A DNA stretch of 64,000 bases. It comes from Flavobacteriaceae bacterium. Its GTDB lineage: Bacteria; Bacteroidota; Bacteroidia; Flavobacteriales; Flavobacteriaceae. This document shows positions 27,175 through 34,565 of this stretch, in pieces. The notes under the pieces are model-generated. The model was given only the letters and a program-made list of their open reading frames with translations. It ran no database searches and was not told the origin of the DNA. A program made the position numbers and the translations under genes. The DNA lies in the NCBI GenBank assembly GCA_014075215.1, contig CP046177.1:1736501-1800500 (forward strand). The letters run 5' to 3'. Positions within the stretch are counted from its first letter, which is position 1; each line of letters begins with the position of its first letter.

Positions 27175-27297
27175 GTGTTTTTGGTTATCAACAAAATAAG
27201 AGTTATTAACAAAGAAAAAAAGAAGCAAAAAAAGAAATTTCATCATAACTATTATGTTTTTATTTTAAGTAATTATTTCTATTTGCTAATCTAAAGG

Positions 27298-27600
27298 CTC
27301 GTCCTAGTATGTCACGCAACCGCTACCGCTAGCATTTGCTAGTGGCGTTTGTGAGTAAAACAACGAAAAAAACTATTTTAAGAAATTAAGATATTTTTTT
27401 CGTTGTTTTTAGCAAATTACAGTTTACAAAAACGCTTGCAATACCTGTTCTAAAGCGGTTATTTTATTTTGGTTTTAAAACCTGCTCCGTTCACACCCCA
27501 AAATTTACCGAAAACAAAAAAGTTATTAACATTCCTTTTTTTCTTCTCTACCCCTTTATACGCCTATCTTTCTTCCGTTTTTTCTTTGTTTTTGTTTTCC
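27298..27600. other. gene-free arm segment with two hairpins (left arm of duplication C)
   Basis: No gene. A short hairpin GCTAGCATTTGCTAG lies at about 27329. A long one, AAAACAACGAAAAAAA (from 27357) with TTTTTTTCGTTGTTTT (to about 27409), has a ~22-base loop. The mirror arm (28708..29010) has the same hairpins, but five bases beside the stem read differently (CTATT here, GGAGT there in the same sense). The rest is AT-rich sequence leading into the 37-bp terminus. Confidence 0.6.
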
Positions 27601-28707
27601 GCCCCATTCCGCCCTCATTTCAGGGGTTTTTGTGGGGGCGAAAAACACAGAAAAACGAAACCAAAAACAGCTCAAAACCAAAGCAAAAAAGAGAAGAAAA
27701 AGTACAAAAAAGAACAGAAACAAAACCCTAAATCTGAGAGCCGAAAAACGGCTAAAAAAGAGCAAAAAACAGGCTTAAAATTGCTTTTAAAAATCAAATA
27801 CTAAATTGACAAAAAAGTGAACAAATAAGAACCGCCTAAAACTTGTATTGAGTTTGCCAAAATATCAAAAATAGTTTGTTTAAAAACTAAAAAAATGGGT
27901 TGAAAACCCAAAAAAAAAGCCCCAAAAATTGCACTGCGGAGCAGAGCAAAAAAAGAAAAATAAAAAATCCTTTACTACCTACGGCAGTAATAAAAAAAGC
28001 CCCACCGCCTTTGGCGGAAAAAAAGCCCAAAAAAATACTCCGATTTTCGGAGCATAAAAATCAATTTTGCTAATAAATTGACAAAAATCAGCTTATAAAA
28101 TGGGTTGCAGAACCACAACCAACCAACACCGACAAAATGGCGTAATTGTTAATAACTCAAAGTCAAAAAACAGTCAATATTTAGAGAGAAATGAGAAGTA
28201 AAACGCCTAAAACCAAAAAATAATTCAGCCTTAAAATAAGAACAAAAATTTAGGTCATAAAATCTTAAATTAGGCGCAAGATTTGTCAAAATAATTGCGG
28301 AAAATCGCAAAAAAAACCTGTGTCGGCTCACTAAAAAAGTTCAAAAATTGCCCTGCAAAGCAGTGTAAAAGAAGAAGAAAAAACAAAAAAAATGTTTGTG
28401 GTTGATTACCACAAAAAGCCCCACCGCAAAGCGGTAAAAAAAGCCCAAAAAAACAGTTTGTCTTTGGCGTGATGAAGCCGAATAATCGGCTCAAAAAAAT
28501 AACAAATAAATGACTGTTTCAGTCAAAAAAAAGCCCTTTTGCCTTACGGCAATAAAAAAATGAAATTTAAGATAAAAAACGTTTTAAAAGACCAAAAACG
28601 AAACGAAAAAAAGCCCAAGAAAAACCACCACCAAAAAAACCTAAAAACCCAAACGAAAAACACAAAAAAGCCCCACAAAAACCCCTGAAATGAGGACGGA
28701 ATGGGGC
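27601..28707. other. hairpin-array segment C, centre of inverted duplication C (non-coding)
   Basis: 1107 bp, the reverse complement of segment B with the same length, so the plus strand is A/C-rich here. Termini are at 27601..27637 and 28671..28707; they differ by one base (gcCctc against gtcctc). All the palindromes listed for segment B are present in reverse order, e.g. CCGCCTTTGGCGG, TGTGGTTGATTACCACA and AGCCGAATAATCGGCT. No gene was accepted. Confidence 0.85.
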
Positions 28708-29133
28708 GGAAAACAAAAACAAAGAAAAAACGGAAGAAAGATAGGCGTATAAAGGGGTAGAGAAGAAAAAAAGGAATGTTAATAACTTTTTTGTTTTCGG
28801 TAAATTTTGGGGTGTGAACGGAGCAGGTTTTAAAACCAAAATAAAATAACCGCTTTAGAACAGGTATTGCAAGCGTTTTTGTAAACTGTAATTTGCTAAA
28901 AACAACGAAAAAAATATCTTAATTTCTTAAACTCCTTTTTTTCGTTGTTTTACTCACAAACGCCACTAGCAAATGCTAGCGGTAGCGGTTGCGTGACATA
29001 CTAGGACGAGCCTTTAGATTAGCAAATAGAAATAATTACTTAAAATAAAAACATAATAGTTATGATGAAATTTCTTTTTTTGCTTCTTTTTTTCTTTGTT
29101 AATAACTCTTATTTTGTTGATAACCAAAAACAC

Positions 29134-29205
29134 AAAAGAACGGAGTGAACTTTAGCGGCCAGCTAGCTTTTTAGAGCCATCCCCCGTATTAGTCTCCGTT
29201 CTTTT
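29134..29205 (+). ncRNA. candidate bridge/seek RNA core of IS110 copy 3
   Basis: Stem 29134..29145 (AAAAGAACGGAG) pairs perfectly with 29194..29205. The loop 29146..29193 contains CTTTAG (left-end identity) and CCCCCGTATT (complement of right end plus G-run). Confidence 0.58.
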
Positions 29206-29298
29206 TAAAAGTTACTTAGAACCATATAGAATTTCAGTTTCTGCCCTTATTAAAGGTCTTAGTTTAAGTAACTATTATTAATATCTAATTACAAAATT

Positions 29299-30294
29299 AT
29301 GAAAACAAATGAAATTATCGGAATCGATGTCAGTAAATTATTAATTGATGTTTGTATCTATTCTAAACAAATTGTTCAACAGTTTGAGAACAGTAAATCT
29401 GGATTTAAATTAATGCTAAAGTGGAGTTTTAAAAATTCGTCTTTCTCTAAAGAAGAAACCATGTTTGTATTTGAACATACAGGAATGTACTCTCATTTAT
29501 TATCTGTGTCTTTAACTGAACAAAAATTATCTTTTTTCATAGCTTCTGGTTTAGAAATTAAAAGATCTATTGGTATTGCTCGTGGAAAGGATGACCAAAT
29601 TGATGCCAAACGCATTGCTCTATATGGGTATCGATTAAAAGAAGAACTTAAACCCAGTAAGCTACCTAAAAGAAGTATATTACAACTAAAAAGTCTCTTA
29701 TCTTTAAGGACAAAACTTAACAAACAAAGAGCTGGTTTTAAAGTTACTTTGAAAGAACAAAAAAGAATTTATAAAGCAAAAGAGTATAAAATAATCTTTG
29801 ACGTTCAACAAAAAATGATTGCAGAACTAACCAAACAAATACACAAGATTAATACTCAAATGCAAGCTATTATTGACCAAAATATAATGTTAAAAGAAAC
29901 CTATAAACTTGTTACTAGTGTTAAAGGTATAGGAATGCAAACTGCTATAATGATGATTGTGTTTACTGACAATTTTTCAAAATTTGAAAACTGGAGAAAG
30001 TTTGCCTCTTATTGTGGTGTTGCTCCTTTTCCTTACCAATCTGGAACTAGTATTAAAGGACGTACAAAAGTCTCTCATTTGGCTAATAAAAAATTGAAAG
30101 CAATTATTAATATGTGCGCTATTTCTGCTATACAACATAACCCAGAAATGAAATTATACTATCATAAAAGAATAAAACAAGGCAAAAGTAAAATGAGTAC
30201 CGTTAACATTATTAGAAACAAATTAATAGCAAGAGTGTTTGCCGTTGTCAAACGACAAACACCCTATGTAGATACTTTTAAATTTGCTGCATAA
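29299..30294 (+). CDS. IS110-family DEDD transposase (copy 3)
   Basis: 331 residues, identical to copy 1, on the plus strand and intact. Confidence 0.95.
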   Translation: MKTNEIIGIDVSKLLIDVCIYSKQIVQQFENSKSGFKLMLKWSFKNSSFSKEETMFVFEHTGMYSHLLSVSLTEQKLSFFIASGLEIKRSIGIARGKDDQIDAKRIALYGYRLKEELKPSKLPKRSILQLKSLLSLRTKLNKQRAGFKVTLKEQKRIYKAKEYKIIFDVQQKMIAELTKQIHKINTQMQAIIDQNIMLKETYKLVTSVKGIGMQTAIMMIVFTDNFSKFENWRKFASYCGVAPFPYQSGTSIKGRTKVSHLANKKLKAIINMCAISAIQHNPEMKLYYHKRIKQGKSKMSTVNIIRNKLIARVFAVVKRQTPYVDTFKFAA

Positions 30295-30343
30295 ATTAGT
30301 AAAAATAATATCTCAACTTTTACTTGTTTTTATCATAGAATAC

Positions 30344-30581
30344 AGGGGGAAGTTACCAAAGTTATCATTCGGCTACTGTAAACTCGTGGCTTATATTTTA
30401 CTGGCAAATATCTTTGATAGACTGTTTTTATATCGACCAAATTTTCCTGTGACTGGGTAAATTTAAAAAGCAATAAACCACCTTTTGGGATGTCCTTATG
30501 TTCCCAAAATACATTGATAAATCCGCCTGTGATTTCGTAAGTCTTTAACTTTCCTGTTGTTATCAGATTTTCTAAGTTCAT
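30344..30581 (-). pseudogene. small unknown gene truncated by IS110 (copy 2)
   Basis: Mirror of 25727..25964, with the same 79 residues and cut at the same base by the IS110. Confidence 0.5.
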
Positions 30582-30655
30582 CTTAATATGGAAGGCACTC
30601 CAAAAATAATTTAGAGTGCCTTTTAGTATGTATATTATATTTAAAAAAAATTTAC

Positions 30656-30940
30656 TCAAAAAGGAATAGCTCCAATACTACCTAAGTAAAACAATATCAA
30701 AACAAATACTAATTGCAGAACAAAACTCTTTTTTTCTTGAATAAACTTCTTTTTCAAGTATAAAAATAATATTAAAAATAAATGTAAAATCAAACTTGGT
30801 ATGAGTATGTATGGAGTGTATTCTTCACTAGAAGCACTAGACCCAATACCAAAAAAAACAAAAGCAATGAGTATATTTATTATTCTCAATAAAATAAAAA
30901 CCCCTAAGTTTACAGCTAAGATAATTACTGTTTTTTTCAT
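30656..30940 (-). CDS. small membrane protein, probable immunity partner (copy 2)
   Basis: Identical to 25368..25652: 94 residues, three predicted membrane spans. It starts 2 bases after the stop of the lipase-like tip on this strand. Confidence 0.65.
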   Translation of the reverse strand: MKKTVIILAVNLGVFILLRIINILIAFVFFGIGSSASSEEYTPYILIPSLILHLFLILFLYLKKKFIQEKKSFVLQLVFVLILFYLGSIGAIPF

Positions 30941-30942
30941 GA

Positions 30943-31890
30943 TTATTTTTCTTTATAAGTAAACTTAATTCCCATTTCTTCTAGTGTCTTTTTAAACTGA
31001 TCAATAGCTTCTTGTGTTGCACCTCCTTGACTTGAAATAGCAGATAAAAAAGCATTCAATTCTTTTACAAATGAACCATTTTGATGGGATGTTGCTGCAT
31101 TTCCTACATTTGAATGTACGTTGTCAGCGTTTTCTATATCATTTCCTGATAATATGTCAGAGGTATGACTAATTCCGAAAGTTTTTACTCCTTTGTTTCC
31201 ATTAATAGAATTAGATTGGTGAGGAGCCATATGTAATATGTATTCAATAACATTATTTGCATCAGCAAACAGATGTGAATTTTTCTTTATTAACTGCAAC
31301 AACCTAGATGTATAGCCCATACCAAAAGCTCCTCCACGGCTATGAGTGTAGATTTGTATTTTCTCTACAATTTTACCTGTCTCTGGGTCTTTTTCTAACT
31401 GTGCTAAAATTTTCTCAAAATCATTACTTGCTGCTATTCTCCCTCCAGCTGCTCTACTTGAAGCAGTCAAAGCTTTCTTTGTTGATAAATTAGCATCTTT
31501 CCATACTCCTTTTCCTGTTTTTCTGTTATACGCATAATATTGGTCAGCACCTCTATTACCATCAACATAATGAAAAGTTCCTCCTGGATTTGCAATTCCA
31601 GAACCTTTTATCGTTGCTATTATTTCAGCATTCCAATAGCTTGAATCTCCTCGTTCAGAATCTGAACTAGTTCTCCCATTAATTAAAATTGGAAGCTCTC
31701 CATCAAGATCTAAATAAATTATTGGGCTATTTAATGCATATACATATTGAGAGGAAGATTCTAAAACGTCTGCAGCAGGATCAATACTTAACCATATCCA
31801 CTCAAATTTTTGCTCGCGCGAGTGTTTGCGATAGGCTATTTTTAGCCTTGGTTTTTCAGATTTTAATATGTGTAATTGTAAGCAACCCAT
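30943..31890 (-). CDS. orphan rhs tip, lipase-like (copy 2), with a different leader
   Basis: A 315-residue frame from an ATG at 31890. The first ~35 residues (MGCLQLHILKSEKPRLKIAY, then RKHSREQKFEWIW) form another short rhs leader of the G/S-C-L-x-L type, joined directly to SIDPAADVLESSSQ. Most of the RHS core (the YDPALGRW part) is missing. The tip with THSRGG is identical to that at 24247..25365. The join falls exactly at the outer limit of duplication C, so this gene is a product of the rearrangement. Whether a toxin is released without the core is unclear. Confidence 0.7.
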   Translation of the reverse strand: MGCLQLHILKSEKPRLKIAYRKHSREQKFEWIWLSIDPAADVLESSSQYVYALNSPIIYLDLDGELPILINGRTSSDSERGDSSYWNAEIIATIKGSGIANPGGTFHYVDGNRGADQYYAYNRKTGKGVWKDANLSTKKALTASSRAAGGRIAASNDFEKILAQLEKDPETGKIVEKIQIYTHSRGGAFGMGYTSRLLQLIKKNSHLFADANNVIEYILHMAPHQSNSINGNKGVKTFGISHTSDILSGNDIENADNVHSNVGNAATSHQNGSFVKELNAFLSAISSQGGATQEAIDQFKKTLEEMGIKFTYKEK

Positions 31891-32521
31891 TTGGGGTTTT
31901 AAAGATAAGATTTTTTTTTCAGTTGATTTTTTTTCAATTGAAAATAAAAAATCAAATTGATGATAATGATGATGATGGAATGTTAAACTGGAAATAAATC
32001 TTTGTAAGGCTGGTGCGGTGGGGATTTATTCCATTTTAACATTCTGCAAACAACGCAAAACCAAAATCCCCCAAAACAAAAGGATACCTTATTTTGGGTG
32101 GGAAGCGTTGGGAAAAAGTTATTACAGGTAAGTTTGCTGTGGCTATTTGGGCTTGTCCCCTTGAACATAAAATGAATTATGGTACAAAAGCAATACCTTT
32201 AAAAATCAATTATCTCATTGTTTTTGTACCATAATGGAAGCGATTTTATGTTAAATAGCTTCCTCCATTTTTTTTCTGGCATAAACGCAACGATGGTGGT
32301 GGTTGGAGTGTAGTGTCTTTTTGCTAAAGTTTTTTAGCCTTGGCAACAGCTTTTTATTTTTTTTCAGTTGACCTTTAAAAATCAATTGTATTTTCAACTG
32401 AAAAAAATAATGTGCTGTAGTGTGGTTGGTAAAAACTTTTGCAAAAAGTATGACAGAAAAAAATGGGGGCACAGTAAACTTGTCTGTAATAGCTTTTCAG
32501 CCTCGGGGGTGGGTTATTATC
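31891..32521. other. gene-free stretch with nested inverted repeats
   Basis: Four inverted repeats occur within ~500 bases: TTTTCAGTTGA / TCAATTGAAAA near 31919..31944; a 22-bp imperfect one at 31978..32000 and 32023..32044 (GAATGTTAAA... / ...TTTAACATTC); a 19-bp one at 32176..32194 and 32217..32235 (ATTATGGTACAAAAGCAAT, one mismatch), with outer arms AACATAAAAT / ATTTTATGTT; and TTTTTTTCAGTTGA / TCAACTGAAAAAAA near 32357..32407. The stretch lies directly downstream of the recombinase pair and may hold its recombination sites. No gene was accepted. Confidence 0.55.
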
Positions 32522-33451
32522 TCATCCTTTTGTTTTGGGGGATTTTGGTTTTACCGCTTCTTTTATCGGATGATATTGATGAATTGCACGTTGTAATATT
32601 TCCAGTTCACTTTGTTTATACTGTACCGTTGTAGAGGCTCTTTTATGTCCTGCAAAAACTTGTACTATTCTCGTGTCGTTTTCTTTTTTTAATAGATTAG
32701 CAATTACACTCTGACGGATTTTTAGAGGTTGTATTTTTTCATTCTCTTTTCGGTTTTCATTAATAATTCTACTTATTCCGTGTGGTTGTATAGCTTCTCC
32801 GTATTGTCCTAAAACAAACCTGGTATCATTTGGATTTTTACGATTGTATTTCAACAATTTCTTTCTGTCTTTTTCTAAATAATTGTAAATCAAAAGCACT
32901 TGTTTGGCTTGTAGTGGTAAGGTTCTACTTTTAGGGCTTTTTGAGGTAATTTCTTGTTTTCCTTTGATAAAGATTTCGCCTTTGTCTAAATCAATGTCTT
33001 TGAGTTCTAATTCTGTAATTTCATTTACTGTTAAGCCTTGATAAATCAATAGACTAATCATGATTTTGTTTCTATTTTGAAGATATTTTTTTCTTTTGAT
33101 TTGATAGTTTTCAAAAAACTGTTCCAGGGTTTCAGAGCTGTATAGATTATCAACTTGTATTTGTTTGTTGATTTTATCTTTTAGATAGAGTTCGCTACAA
33201 GTATGGTCTTTTCGTTTTCCTATTTCTAATAAATAATTGAAGTAAATTTTAACAGCAGACAAACAATGACAGAGTGTTTTTGGGTTTAAGTCATAGTTCT
33301 TTCGTAAGTGTTCAATGTAGTTTAAAACGTCTTTATATGTGGCTTTTTCTGCTTTGTTTTGGTAATAATCTGTAAATTTTTTGATATTGTACAGATTGCT
33401 ATTCAAAGTACTTTTACTGTATTTCTTTTGTAAATATTCTTTTAGGGTCAT
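32522..33451 (-). CDS. tyrosine recombinase, second of a pair, missing the first catalytic Arg
   Basis: A 309-residue integrase-like protein. The core-binding domain begins MTLKEYLQKKYSKSTLNSNLYNIKKFTDYY. Box I is YQGLTVNEITELEL, with Thr-Val where GLR is expected. Box II is LKIRQSVIANLLKK, which keeps Arg but has Leu where the first His usually stands. AGHKRASTTVQY supplies His and the nucleophile Tyr. It overlaps the canonical partner gene by 4 bases (ATGA). It parallels 14342..15241 in position, length and altered residues. Confidence 0.88.
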   Translation of the reverse strand: MTLKEYLQKKYSKSTLNSNLYNIKKFTDYYQNKAEKATYKDVLNYIEHLRKNYDLNPKTLCHCLSAVKIYFNYLLEIGKRKDHTCSELYLKDKINKQIQVDNLYSSETLEQFFENYQIKRKKYLQNRNKIMISLLIYQGLTVNEITELELKDIDLDKGEIFIKGKQEITSKSPKSRTLPLQAKQVLLIYNYLEKDRKKLLKYNRKNPNDTRFVLGQYGEAIQPHGISRIINENRKENEKIQPLKIRQSVIANLLKKENDTRIVQVFAGHKRASTTVQYKQSELEILQRAIHQYHPIKEAVKPKSPKTKG

Positions 33452-34395
33452 TTCATAGTATTGATTTGGTTTTGAGTGATATGTGTGTAAATTTCTGTGC
33501 TTTCAATATGGCTGTGTCCTAAAAATTGTTGTACTTGTTCTAGCTTCATTCCATTTTCTAAAAGATGTGTTGCTATGCTATGGCGTAATGTATGTATGCC
33601 AATTTTATTAAGTTCTTCAGTTGTAAATTGATTGCCGAAGTTGGTTCGTTTTAGTAGTTTCTTGAGTAGTTTATTTAATGTCCAAGATTTCATTCTTCCT
33701 CCTTTACTATGTGTAAAAACAGGTAAGCCATCGTTAGCAATTGTTTTTTTGTCTTTGTCTTTTTCAGTTGAAAAAATAAATGCTTGTAATTCATGGCTTA
33801 TAATGGTATTGATTGGAACTAATCTTCGTTTATTATTCTTGCCTCTTTGTACAATAATTAAGTTTTCTGTTAATCGTAAGTCTGTTCTATTTAACTGGCT
33901 AATTTCATTTACTCTTAATCCGCAACCATATCCCATATGCAATACTGCTTTTTCTTGTTCGGTGTTTGTTGCTTGGTAAAGTTGATTGATCTCTTCTTGT
34001 GTAAATATGCTTCGTTCTACTTTTTCATTTAAATAGGTAAATTTTAAATGTGAAGCTGGATGGTTTGTTATTTTTCCTAAATCAAGTAGGTAGCCTAAAT
34101 AGGTTTGTACGCAACGCATGATATCGTATACTGTTTTTTGCTTTAGCTTTTCTTGGGTTTTAATGCTTTTTCTGTTTGCTGTTTTTTCATAAAAATTCCC
34201 AATTTCAACAGCGGTGATGTCTTGTAATTTGTAAACTCCTACGGCTTCCAACGAGTTAAAAAATTCTTTTAAATATAAGTATTTTGATTGGCAGGTTTCT
34301 TTGGCATAACCTAATAATAGTAAATAGTTTCGGTATGTTATGGCTTCTTTTTGGTATGCTTGATTATAAATAATATGCTTGCTTGGTTTGCCCAT
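33448..34395 (-). CDS. tyrosine recombinase, first of a pair, canonical XerC/D-like
   Basis: 315 residues, complete catalytic set: YGCGLRVNEISQL (Arg I), VQRGKNNKRRLVPI (Lys strand), HTLRHSIATHLL, LGHSHIESTEIYTH (His, Tyr). The closest relative in the window is 15296..16219 (same HTLRHSIATHLL box). It lies 170 bases downstream of the primase-ATPase gene. Confidence 0.9.
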   Translation of the reverse strand: MGKPSKHIIYNQAYQKEAITYRNYLLLLGYAKETCQSKYLYLKEFFNSLEAVGVYKLQDITAVEIGNFYEKTANRKSIKTQEKLKQKTVYDIMRCVQTYLGYLLDLGKITNHPASHLKFTYLNEKVERSIFTQEEINQLYQATNTEQEKAVLHMGYGCGLRVNEISQLNRTDLRLTENLIIVQRGKNNKRRLVPINTIISHELQAFIFSTEKDKDKKTIANDGLPVFTHSKGGRMKSWTLNKLLKKLLKRTNFGNQFTTEELNKIGIHTLRHSIATHLLENGMKLEQVQQFLGHSHIESTEIYTHITQNQINTMK

Positions 34396-34565
34396 CTTAT
34401 GACAGTTTTATAGGTATGATACTTTTACGCTTGTCTTTTTATGGAATTAGGAACACTAGCTACAATACGACAGATAGTTGTTTTATTTTCAATTATTTAG
34501 GGTTTATTCTAGCGTTCCACTGGTGTTCTCTAGCGTTTCAGTGGTGAGCCACCACAGGCAATTTA

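Larger units (their letters stand above)
25965..27297 (-). mobile_element. IS110-family element, complete copy 2
   Basis: 1333 bp, same ends as copy 1. The flank at the right end in transposase sense is AGGGGG, and on the other side CTCGTCC. Present at the mirrored position in the other arm as copy 3. Confidence 0.93.
24522..27637 (+). repeat. inverted duplication C, left arm
   Basis: Mirror of 28671..31786 around 28154 (paired coordinates sum to 56308). It carries the lipase-like tip, its membrane partner, a truncated small gene, a whole IS110 copy, two hairpins and the 37-bp terminus. Because both arms hold the IS110 at the same place, the insertion came before the duplication. Visible differences are a five-base block near 27372 and one base in the terminus. 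Confidence 0.93.
29011..30343 (+). mobile_element. IS110-family element, complete copy 3
   Basis: 1333 bp, CCTTTAG at 29011 to AATAC at 30343, the mirror of copy 2 at the same place in the opposite arm. Confidence 0.93.
28671..31786 (-). repeat. inverted duplication C, right arm
   Basis: Mirror of 24522..27637. The outer limit is at the codons for IDPAAD of the rhs core. Beyond it this side joins a different rhs leader (GCLQLHILKSEKP) than the left arm (SCLKLKYHQ). Confidence 0.93.

Noticed and set aside
6648..31786. Assembly fold-back as the only cause of the inverted duplications
   Set aside because: Not excluded, but the arms differ in real ways (ISL3 in one arm only, a five-base block, one base in a terminus) and lead to different flanks, which a simple fold-back artefact would not give.
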